Source of the DNA: Methanobacteriota archaeon
GTDB taxonomy: Archaea > Thermoplasmatota > Thermoplasmata > JAUWGG01
Reading direction: 5' to 3'
Assembly: GCA_030606525.1 (NCBI GenBank)
Contig: JAUWGG010000021.1
Location: forward strand, 1-9,970
Length of the DNA stretch: 9,970 nt
Below the pieces are notes generated by a model. It ran no database searches and was not told the origin of the DNA. It was given only the letters and a program-made list of their open reading frames with translations. Shown here one piece after another: positions 1-6,925 of the stretch. Numbering within the stretch: the stretch's first letter is position 1; the number at the start of each line of letters is the position of its first letter. The translations under genes and the position numbers were made by a program.

Positions 1-346
1 TCCAATCCAATTCTCCTGCACTTCTGAACCAATTTGTCTATATCTGCTATCTTCAATCGATGTTCAGAATGATTGATCAAACTGCCTTCAGCACCAGCTC
101 CTTTAACTGCTTCAGCTGTTGTATGTCCTGTACAGCTCCCAACATCAACATTATCGATGTGCTGAGCGAAAACTGGTATATCGACCTCTTTGCATATCAA
201 AGCTAGATCGACCAATTGAGGAGCGATAATTATTGATGTCCCGGTTTCTTTTGCCACCTGCTCACAGATCTTAGCTAAAGTTAAGCCATTTTCTCCGATC
301 GCTTGCTTATAGGATTTGAAATTGATTACGATCGCAGGCAATCTCA

Positions 347-347
<1 letters not shown>
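1..347 (-). CDS. tpiA: Triosephosphate isomerase, archaeal type (partial; C-terminus beyond left edge)
   Basis: Interconverts glyceraldehyde-3-phosphate and dihydroxyacetone phosphate in the cytoplasm. My reverse-strand translation from the ATG at 347 gives 115 residues, starting MRLPAIVINFKSYKQAIGEN. Visible family marks are the NFK motif (residues 9-11) with its substrate-binding Asn and Lys, the archaeal FAQHID stretch, GSCTGHTTAEAVKGAGAEGS, and NHSEHR carrying the catalytic histidine (equivalent to His95). The catalytic glutamate and loop 6 lie beyond the window. Archaeal TIMs are about 225 aa, so roughly half is present. The start codon shares its A with the TGA stop of the upstream fbp gene (TGATG), so translation is probably coupled to it and no separate promoter is expected. 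The call is near certain from the motifs. Confidence 0.95.
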
Positions 348-1459
<1,112 letters not shown>

Positions 1460-1492
1460 ACTAATCCCTTGAAGTTGGGATATACATTATCC

Positions 1493-1501
1493 TATATTAA
1501 A
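1493..1501 (-). promoter_or_regulatory. Probable TATA box for fbp-tpiA
   Basis: On the minus strand the sequence reads TTTAATATA, 34 nt before the fbp ATG. Archaeal transcription usually starts about 25 nt beyond the box centre, which puts the start near 1472 and gives a leader of about 13 nt. It sits in the only gap (1460-1507, 48 nt) between the symporter stop and fbp, so fbp-tpiA probably has its own promoter. A T-run beside the box (TTTTT at about 1500-1504 on the minus strand) could also help end the symporter transcript. Called by eye only. Confidence 0.45.
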
Positions 1502-1507
1502 AATTCT

Positions 1508-3073
1508 TTAATGTATGTTCTCAAATGCTTTTTCTACGATCTTTTCTTCTTCCGGGCTTTGCTTTACAAGAATGCTCACTACAAAAACGAGTATGAAAGA
1601 TAATGGCAGCGCTATGAACAAAGGATCCAGCATATTGATCTTGTAAGATTCTATTATCGAAGAACCTATTATAGCTGGAGCTGTTTTATAATAAACGAAG
1701 ATATACCAGAACATGGTGAATGAAAATCCACCCAGTATTCCAGCCCATGCACCAGCTTTACTCGTTTTTTTCCAATATAAAGTAAAAGTATAAGCAGCTA
1801 AGAATGTGCTGCCCATTAACCCGAAGAAGAAGGCACACATAAAAGCAACCACATCCGGCGGTCTTAATGAAATTATTAGTGTTGCACCCACGATACCAAG
1901 TGTTGCAATCCTTGTAACCGTGAGAGATTTCTTTTCAGAAACGCCTTTTCGCTTCCCATAGATATCCCTTCCAACGCAAGCCCCTGCGACATGCAAAAGG
2001 GAGCTGGCTGTAGACATCGCTGCCGCTAAGACCGCAAACAAAAACAAATAAACGAACCATGTCGGGAAGAAATTGTTTATTATTAATGGGATTACCTTAT
2101 CAGGTGTTCCAGGATACATTAGACCATGTTCTACCATGAACACATTGCACAGCGGTCCTATACTGAATGCTGTAAATGTCATGAGAAGTATGAATATTCC
2201 TCCATAGGGTACGGCAAGGCGCAGTGCCCTTTCATCTTTAGCAGACAGGTACCGCAGCACAAGCTGAGGTTGGGCTAAAACACCAATGCCAACACCCAAT
2301 ACCAGCGTAAGAACGATCATAAACGGCTGGGACATGAATGGTGCAAATGAAGTTAATCCGTTGGGAGCCTGTGTAGCTGCTGGACTTCCGATAGCTGCTA
2401 ATTGCTCTGCTGTCAAGGCGGCAGCAGCTTCATGAGCTGGCCCGATCCCTCCAAGCATTGTATACATACCAACGGTCAATATGACCATGCCGATGAGCAT
2501 CAATACACCTTGGATCGTATCGGACCACATTACCGCATATAGACCGCCTATCACCAAGTATATTGCAACGATGATAGTGAATGCTATCACCGAGATCGCG
2601 TATGGAATGTTGAATGTCACCTCAACAAGGCGAGATATAGCTAAGAACACGGCTGTCGTGTACGCTATCATAAAAACTGCGATTATTCCTGCTGAAACAG
2701 CCTGCAAGTTCTTTGAATTGAACCTATTTCCAAGAAGCTCAGGCATCGTTAAAGCTTTGAGTGAGAGGCCCATCTTCCTTGTTCTAAAACCATAAAAAAC
2801 GAATGCGATGAACACACCAATCAATATATTAAGAAAAGAAAGCCATAGTATTGATTGCCCATATATAGAGGCAATGCCTGAGAACCCTATCAACGCCACT
2901 GCACTGATGAATGTAGCCCCGTAAGAAAATGCCACAACAATGGCATTCATCTTTCTGCCAGCAACCAAGTAATCTTCCGAGGTTTTGGTCTTTTTATAAC
3001 CTAAATATCCAAGAAAGGTAAATACAGCAGTGAATATTGAGACGAATATTATGAAATATATTGCCTTGTCCAT
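1508..3073 (-). CDS. Sodium:solute symporter (SSS family), substrate unknown
   Basis: An integral membrane transporter of 521 aa, the usual size for the SSS (LeuT-fold) family, which couples uptake of small acids, amino acids, sugars or vitamins to the sodium gradient. About 13 hydrophobic segments are visible. Family marks are SEDYLVAGRKM after the first helix (residues 32-42), the SSS signature GGLYAVMWSDTIQGV (176-190), QPQLVLRYLSAKDERAL (268-284) and AAAMSTASSLL (350-360). In the last of these, the Ser-Thr pair matches the sodium-site hydroxyl residues of helix 8. The tail is charged (SPEEEKIVEK). The ATG at 3073 has a strong GGAGG 10 nt upstream, lying inside the end of the small accessory gene, whose stop is only 4 nt before this start. 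Substrate cannot be read from the sequence. A monocarboxylate is an inference from the divergent acyl-CoA synthetase gene. Confidence 0.9.
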   Translation of the reverse strand: MDKAIYFIIFVSIFTAVFTFLGYLGYKKTKTSEDYLVAGRKMNAIVVAFSYGATFISAVALIGFSGIASIYGQSILWLSFLNILIGVFIAFVFYGFRTRKMGLSLKALTMPELLGNRFNSKNLQAVSAGIIAVFMIAYTTAVFLAISRLVEVTFNIPYAISVIAFTIIVAIYLVIGGLYAVMWSDTIQGVLMLIGMVILTVGMYTMLGGIGPAHEAAAALTAEQLAAIGSPAATQAPNGLTSFAPFMSQPFMIVLTLVLGVGIGVLAQPQLVLRYLSAKDERALRLAVPYGGIFILLMTFTAFSIGPLCNVFMVEHGLMYPGTPDKVIPLIINNFFPTWFVYLFLFAVLAAAMSTASSLLHVAGACVGRDIYGKRKGVSEKKSLTVTRIATLGIVGATLIISLRPPDVVAFMCAFFFGLMGSTFLAAYTFTLYWKKTSKAGAWAGILGGFSFTMFWYIFVYYKTAPAIIGSSIIESYKINMLDPLFIALPLSFILVFVVSILVKQSPEEEKIVEKAFENIH

Positions 3074-3077
3074 TTAC

Positions 3078-3218
3078 TCAATCCTCCTCTTTTTTTCTTT
3101 TCAGCATTTTTTTTAAGTACTCATGATACAGACCATAAAGAACGCACAATATCGCTGCCAATATACTCCCCAACCATGCTGTAAATACCCAGATATCCAT
3201 TCCAAGGATTAATCCCAT
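3078..3218 (-). CDS. Small single-span membrane protein, probable symporter accessory peptide
   Basis: A 46-aa reading frame reads MGLILGMDIW, VFTAWLGSIL, AAILCVLYGL, YHEYLKKMLKRKKEED. It has one hydrophobic helix (about residues 9-30) followed by a very basic, charged tail. The placement, size and the ILCVLYGL segment resemble the small accessory proteins annotated beside SSS symporters in other prokaryotes; this resemblance is from memory. The gene ends 4 nt before the symporter start, and its last codons contain the symporter's GGAGG ribosome binding site, so the two are almost certainly cotranscribed and coupled. A GTGAT lies 3 nt before its ATG, with a TATA-like box 34 nt upstream. It is probably a partner that stabilises or assembles the transporter; that role is inferred. 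Confidence 0.75.
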   Translation of the reverse strand: MGLILGMDIWVFTAWLGSILAAILCVLYGLYHEYLKKMLKRKKEED

Positions 3219-3236
3219 ACGATCACACTTTGAATG

Positions 3237-3252
3237 TGCAATATCTATTGCA
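3237..3252. promoter_or_regulatory. Inverted repeat in divergent promoter region, candidate operator
   Basis: TGCAATA-TC-TATTGCA has two perfect 7-base arms around a 2-base centre. It abuts the presumed TATA box of the leftward symporter operon on the side where transcription starts, so a bound dimer would block initiation there. It lies about 40 bases upstream of the TATA box of the rightward acyl-CoA synthetase gene. No regulator gene is visible in the window. The symmetry is seen directly; a regulatory role is inference. Confidence 0.4.
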
Positions 3253-3260
3253 ATTTAAAG
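3252..3260 (-). promoter_or_regulatory. Probable TATA box for symporter operon
   Basis: The minus strand reads CTTTAAATT, 34 nt before the ATG of the small accessory gene. A start about 25 nt beyond the box centre would fall near 3231, giving a leader of about 13 nt that contains GTGAT as ribosome binding site. This is the only gap upstream of the small gene. Confidence 0.4.
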
Positions 3261-3292
3261 GTTTCTAAGTGAACATGCACAAGTTTTTATTG

Positions 3293-3302
3293 TTATAATA
3301 TA
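3293..3302 (+). promoter_or_regulatory. Probable TATA box for the acyl-CoA synthetase alpha gene
   Basis: TTATAATATA on the plus strand is centred near 3298. A start about 25 nt downstream, near 3323, leaves a short leader before the ATG at 3336. This argues against the in-frame TTG at 3309, which would lie upstream of the transcript start. Confidence 0.45.
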
Positions 3303-3320
3303 TTTACTTTGTTGGAAGCA

Positions 3321-3331
3321 AGGGGAAAGGT
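3321..3331 (+). promoter_or_regulatory. Ribosome binding site deciding the start at 3336
   Basis: AGGGGAAAGGT lies 4 nt before the ATG at 3336, with AGGGG 10 nt and AAAGGT 4 nt upstream. It supports the ATG over the upstream TTG at 3309. Confidence 0.5.
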
Positions 3332-3335
3332 AAGA

Positions 3336-4736
3336 ATGAGTAAAACCGTCGAAGATCTAAAAATAATATTCTCTCCTAAATCTATAGCTGTCATCGGTGC
3401 ATCTCGAACCCATATGAAGATCGGTCATGAGACGCTGCTGAACGTGCTCGTTCATAGATATGAGGGCAAGGTATACCCCATAAATCCCAATGCACATGAG
3501 ATAATGGGATTGAGATGCTACTCCAGTGTTCTAGAGGTTGAAGGTGATATCGACATGGCTCTAATCACAGTACCTGCAAGGGCTGTGCCTAAGGTCATTC
3601 GTGAATGCGCTGTAAAGGGAATAAAAGGTGCGATCATAATCAGCGCTGGTTTTAGTGAGGTTGGCGAGGAAGGAAAAAAATTGGAAGACGATGTGCTTAG
3701 AATTGCTAAAGAAGGCGGGGTTAGAATAATAGGTCCAAACACAATGGGCTATAAAAGCCCAATTGATGATCTGGACGCTAGTTTCGTTTTTGGCATGCCT
3801 TACAAAGGTCCTATTGGTCTGGCGAGTCAGAGCGGTGCTTTATGTTTAGGTATGATACATCATGCAAATATGGAAAAAATTGGGTTATCGAGGGTAATAA
3901 GCGTTGGTAATAAGATAGATATCGATGACGCCGATCTGATCGAGTATTTTGATCAAGATGAACATACGAAGGTAATAGCGATGTACATCGAGGGTATTAA
4001 AGACGGAGAGAAGTTCTACAATGCAGCGAAAAAATGCAGCAAACCGATCGCAGCGATCAAATCTGGAAGGACGAAAAGCGGGGCATTGGCAGCTTCAACT
4101 CATACTGGCTCCCTCAGCGGTTCAGATCAGATATATGATTCTGTCTTCAAACAAGCTGATGTGCTGAGAGCTGATGATACAGTGGAATTGTTCGATTTAG
4201 CTCGTGCTCTGGCATATCAACCACCAGCTGATGGAAACAGGATCGGCATAGTCTCAAATGGCGGAGGGGCTGGAATCCTTCTCACTGATTTTTGCGAGAT
4301 ATACGGATTGGAAGTTCCTTCACTTGAGGAAGAAACAGTAGATAGGGTAAAGAAGATTTTACCCCCGTTATCCACGCCTCGCAACCCAGTAGATGTACTT
4401 GGAGATGCAGGGTTCTATAGATATGAGGGTTCTGGTAGGGCTTTATTAGATGATAAGAACATCGATGCCCTCATCATAACGTGTGTTCATGCCGGATATG
4501 CAAGACCAAGGGAATATGCTGGAGCTGTGATGAAATTGGTTCAGGAGCAAAAGAAGGATTCACTGCCAGACAAACCAATAGTTGCTTGCTGGATCGGCGG
4601 CGAGGAAATAAACGAAGTTGTCGTAGATCTAAAAAGGGAGAATATACCAGTTTATCCATCAACATCTAGAGCTGTAAAGGCGATGAGAGCATTGGTTGAA
4701 GAGGGCAAAAGAAGAAAGAAGATTGGCACAACATAG
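3336..4736 (+). CDS. acdA: ADP-forming acyl-CoA synthetase, alpha subunit (acetate-CoA ligase type)
   Basis: Part of the enzyme that converts acyl-CoA + ADP + phosphate to acid + CoA + ATP, the archaeal route for energy conservation from acyl-CoA. From the ATG at 3336 it is 466 aa, like the separate alpha subunits of Pyrococcus. Domain 1 (about 8-135) is a CoA-binding Rossmann fold starting FSPKSIAVIGAS. Domain 2 (about 150-290) has GPIGLASQSGALC and STHTGSLSGSD, in which His256 fits the phosphorylated histidine (His257 in P. furiosus). Domain 3 contains GIVSNGGGAGILLTD and TPRNPVDVLGDA. The ATP-grasp beta subunit that phosphorylates this histidine is neither fused nor adjacent, so it must be encoded elsewhere. 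The gene is divergent from the symporter operon and convergent with the thiolase cluster, ending 13 nt from the last DUF35 gene. The acid handled cannot be read from the sequence. Confidence 0.9.
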   Translation: MSKTVEDLKIIFSPKSIAVIGASRTHMKIGHETLLNVLVHRYEGKVYPINPNAHEIMGLRCYSSVLEVEGDIDMALITVPARAVPKVIRECAVKGIKGAIIISAGFSEVGEEGKKLEDDVLRIAKEGGVRIIGPNTMGYKSPIDDLDASFVFGMPYKGPIGLASQSGALCLGMIHHANMEKIGLSRVISVGNKIDIDDADLIEYFDQDEHTKVIAMYIEGIKDGEKFYNAAKKCSKPIAAIKSGRTKSGALAASTHTGSLSGSDQIYDSVFKQADVLRADDTVELFDLARALAYQPPADGNRIGIVSNGGGAGILLTDFCEIYGLEVPSLEEETVDRVKKILPPLSTPRNPVDVLGDAGFYRYEGSGRALLDDKNIDALIITCVHAGYARPREYAGAVMKLVQEQKKDSLPDKPIVACWIGGEEINEVVVDLKRENIPVYPSTSRAVKAMRALVEEGKRRKKIGTT

Positions 4737-4749
4737 AATATCATTAATT

Positions 4750-5229
4750 CTATTTAACGGGTTTGAAGTACTCAATATCTAAGATAGATCCTTTTCTTTC
4801 TTTTTTGTTTTTAAATTTTGCTTCGACCTTAAGACCTATTTTTACTTCTTTAGGCGCGATTTCACTTACCTTATGGACCATCCCACCATCAACACCGTCC
4901 AGTTTGATCATCGCCCATATTAGAGGCTCTTTTAATCTCTTATCCTCTATGTCTATCTTTGCTATCGTGTAGGTATGAATCTTGCCTTTTTTACTAACTT
5001 CCACATATTCATTCAATCTCTCAAAGCACACCTCACAATATATCCTCGGTGGTACACAGATCCTATTGCATTTTTCACATTTAGAACCCATTATCTTCCC
5101 GTTCATGATCCCCTTGAAGAAAATATCACCGGCTATACCAGTTGTGTATAGATATTGAGCTTCCATATCGCCGTCCCAGTGCCTTAACTTCCTCACATCA
5201 GTGGTTTTTTCAAGAAATGTCATATTCAT
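4750..5229 (-). CDS. DUF35 Zn-ribbon/OB-fold protein A, thiolase partner
   Basis: A 159-aa member of the DUF35 family (rubredoxin-like zinc ribbon plus OB fold), which binds thiolase-superfamily enzymes and helps CoA or acyl-CoA binding. An N-terminal helical region (1-45) precedes the zinc ribbon with Cys51, Cys54, Cys65 and Cys68 (C-x2-C-x10-C-x2-C, with the typical VPPR between). An OB fold follows (about 75-150), ending DIEYFKP. It is a clear paralogue of the neighbouring DUF35 protein B. Its start overlaps that gene's stop by 4 bases (ATGA). A second in-frame ATG at 5223 has a better-spaced GGGGG upstream and may be the real start. It is the last gene of the cluster. Haloarchaeal ketothiolases, archaeal acetoacetyl-CoA thiolase/HMG-CoA synthase, BbsAB and Ltp2-ChsH2 all use such a subunit. 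Which thiolase it pairs with is unknown. Confidence 0.9.
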   Translation of the reverse strand: MNMTFLEKTTDVRKLRHWDGDMEAQYLYTTGIAGDIFFKGIMNGKIMGSKCEKCNRICVPPRIYCEVCFERLNEYVEVSKKGKIHTYTIAKIDIEDKRLKEPLIWAMIKLDGVDGGMVHKVSEIAPKEVKIGLKVEAKFKNKKERKGSILDIEYFKPVK

Positions 5230-5738
5230 TCCCCCAATGGTTTGAAATATTTTATATCAGTAATCGCTCCTTCCCTTTCTTCCTTTCTCTTCCATACAGC
5301 TTTCACACGCATATCGATTTTTATTTTATCTGATTTTACTTCATCGAAATAATGCATGATCCCCATGTTCTTAGATGCACCGTCCATGGCGATTACACCA
5401 ACCAAGATAGGTTTTTTGATTCTACGGGCATGGGTATCCACATATGATATAGAGTAGGTCATGATCCTTCCTGTGTCCTTTATATACACCCATTCGTTAG
5501 TTGCTTTGAAGCATTGTTCACAGAACATCCTTGGTGGGAAAAGTATTCGGTTGCATTTATTGCACTTCCTACCAATCAATTTTCCTTCCTTTAATTCGTT
5601 GAGGAATCTGCTCATTGCCTCTCCGCAACTCCATGCATATTTCACTTTTGGACTGTGTTCAACTATCGTTATTTTACCGTCACTTATTTGTTTTCGGCTT
5701 AATTCTTCCCCATAAAATTTCTTAATATTTTCGGTCAT
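5226..5738 (-). CDS. DUF35 Zn-ribbon/OB-fold protein B, thiolase partner
   Basis: A 170-aa DUF35 protein with a helical N-terminus, a zinc ribbon with Cys59, Cys62, Cys73 and Cys76 (C-x2-C-x10-C-x2-C around FPPR), then an OB fold from about residue 84 ending DIKYFKPLGE. Similarity to DUF35 protein A extends along the whole length, for example KCNRILFPPRMFCEQCF against KCNRICVPPRIYCEVCF, so the pair arose by duplication. The N-terminus is about 10 residues longer than that of A. AGGAGG lies 6 nt before the ATG and overlaps the stop codon of the preceding thiolase-like gene; the two genes are 10 nt apart. Its expected role is a non-catalytic subunit that completes the CoA-binding side of a thiolase-like enzyme. 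This follows from the family and is not shown here. Confidence 0.9.
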   Translation of the reverse strand: MTENIKKFYGEELSRKQISDGKITIVEHSPKVKYAWSCGEAMSRFLNELKEGKLIGRKCNKCNRILFPPRMFCEQCFKATNEWVYIKDTGRIMTYSISYVDTHARRIKKPILVGVIAMDGASKNMGIMHYFDEVKSDKIKIDMRVKAVWKRKEEREGAITDIKYFKPLGE

Positions 5739-5748
5739 AAAAAGCCTC

Positions 5749-6909
5749 CTAACTCCTCATTACCATTACAGAACCGTATTGCATTAGATCTCCCCACGCT
5801 TGACATACCCCAGTTCTTGGATCGCCAGGTACCTGTCTTTTACCTGCTTGCCCCGAAAGCTGCCAATAGATCTCACATGTCTTTACAGCCATGGTAGCTG
5901 CAATTGGGTTGCCTACGCCCAATAAACCACCAGAGGGGCAGCATGGTAGATCACCATCTCTCTGCGTTACGCCTTCTCGAGTAAGAACTGGTGCTTCTCC
6001 CTTATCACATAATAAGAGACCTTCTAAGTGGTGCAATTCCTTATAATCAAAGGGGTCATAAGGTTCTACGACATCTATCTGCCTGCGAGGATTGTCTATT
6101 CGAGCCATTTTATACGCCATTTTTGCAGCCTTAGCCACATATTGAGGGAAAGATAAATCTCTGTTGGTCCACATCGTACTATCGATCGACCATCCAACAC
6201 CTTCTATCCAGACAGGATTGTCCGTATGATTTGAAACAACATCCTCAGAAACCAAGAGCATAGCTGCTGCCCCATCACTCGGAGGACTTACATCCAACAG
6301 ATTCACAGGCCAAGCGATAACCTCAGAATTGAGGACATCATCAACCGTTATATTCGCTCCAAGTTGGGCGCATGGGTGATCCAATGCATTTTTCTTGTTC
6401 TTCACAGCCACCAGAGCTATATCTTCTTTTGAGACGTTATGAGCATGCATATAGCGATTCATTTCCATTGCAAAGATCCACATCAAATTCGGTTTAAGAG
6501 GTCTATCGATTATTGGGTCCCAAATATGAGCAAAAGCTGATTGGGGATGGGGATAACAGGATGACATCTTCTCCTCACATACTACAAGACAAACATCAGA
6601 CATTCCAGAGGCGACATGCCACCATCCTGCAATAGGAGCGAATACACCTGTGCCTCCACCTGTGAACACCCTCATATATGGTTTGTGATACCCACCAGCT
6701 CCATCAAGCAAATTTTCACCCTTCATATGTATCCCGTCAAACGCATCTGGTGCGGATCCCATTACCACTGTATCTACATCTTTGAGTGTCATTCCTGCAC
6801 TATCGAGAGCCATTTTAGTTGCTTCAAAGCACATTTCCTTGCCTGTTTCCTTCAATCTTCTTCTAAATATCGTCATTCCAGCTCCAATAACAGCTACATC
6901 TTTAACCAT
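5749..6909 (-). CDS. Thiolase-like protein A (SCP2/lipid-transfer type; catalytic residues replaced)
   Basis: A thiolase-superfamily protein of 386 aa that would normally be annotated acetyl-CoA acetyltransferase. The N-terminal half begins VKDVAVIGAGMT. The C-terminal half has GGLLGVGNPIAAT (327-339) and a WQLSGQAGKRQVPG stretch typical of archaeal and SCP2-like thiolases. The usual catalytic residues are missing: the nucleophile Cys position falls in RVFTGGGTG (about Gly85), the GHP histidine is Asn334, the HDCF-type motif is YDPF (Tyr284), and the C-terminal Cys position appears to be Trp372. Tyr in place of the HDCF histidine recalls the steroid side-chain aldolase Ltp2, which also works with a DUF35 domain. 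GGAGG ends 8 nt before the ATG at 6909, which rules against an upstream start at 6969 inside the previous gene. Superfamily is certain; reaction unknown (thiolase, retro-aldolase or other). Confidence 0.85.
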   Translation of the reverse strand: MVKDVAVIGAGMTIFRRRLKETGKEMCFEATKMALDSAGMTLKDVDTVVMGSAPDAFDGIHMKGENLLDGAGGYHKPYMRVFTGGGTGVFAPIAGWWHVASGMSDVCLVVCEEKMSSCYPHPQSAFAHIWDPIIDRPLKPNLMWIFAMEMNRYMHAHNVSKEDIALVAVKNKKNALDHPCAQLGANITVDDVLNSEVIAWPVNLLDVSPPSDGAAAMLLVSEDVVSNHTDNPVWIEGVGWSIDSTMWTNRDLSFPQYVAKAAKMAYKMARIDNPRRQIDVVEPYDPFDYKELHHLEGLLLCDKGEAPVLTREGVTQRDGDLPCCPSGGLLGVGNPIAATMAVKTCEIYWQLSGQAGKRQVPGDPRTGVCQAWGDLMQYGSVMVMRS

Positions 6910-6922
6910 ATCATCTCCCTCC
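6910..6922 (-). promoter_or_regulatory. Ribosome binding site deciding the start of thiolase-like A
   Basis: The minus strand reads GGAGGGAGATGAT directly before the ATG at 6909. The strong GGAGG at 6918-6922 fixes this start, rather than a longer reading frame that would begin within the end of the preceding gene. Confidence 0.7.
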
Positions 6923-6925
6923 AAT

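Noticed and set aside
1478..1492. Short inverted repeat GGATA-5 nt-TATCC between the fbp TATA box and start
   Set aside because: Five-base arms in AT-rich sequence are common by chance, and other overlapping weak symmetries occur in the same region.
3309..3335. TTG start giving the acyl-CoA synthetase alpha subunit 9 extra residues
   Set aside because: It sits only 6 nt after the presumed TATA box, upstream of the expected transcript start, and the ATG at 3336 has its own ribosome binding site.
4737..4749. Possible bidirectional terminator between the convergent genes
   Set aside because: Only a 4-base complementary arm pair and modest AT richness in 13 nt; no convincing hairpin or T-run.
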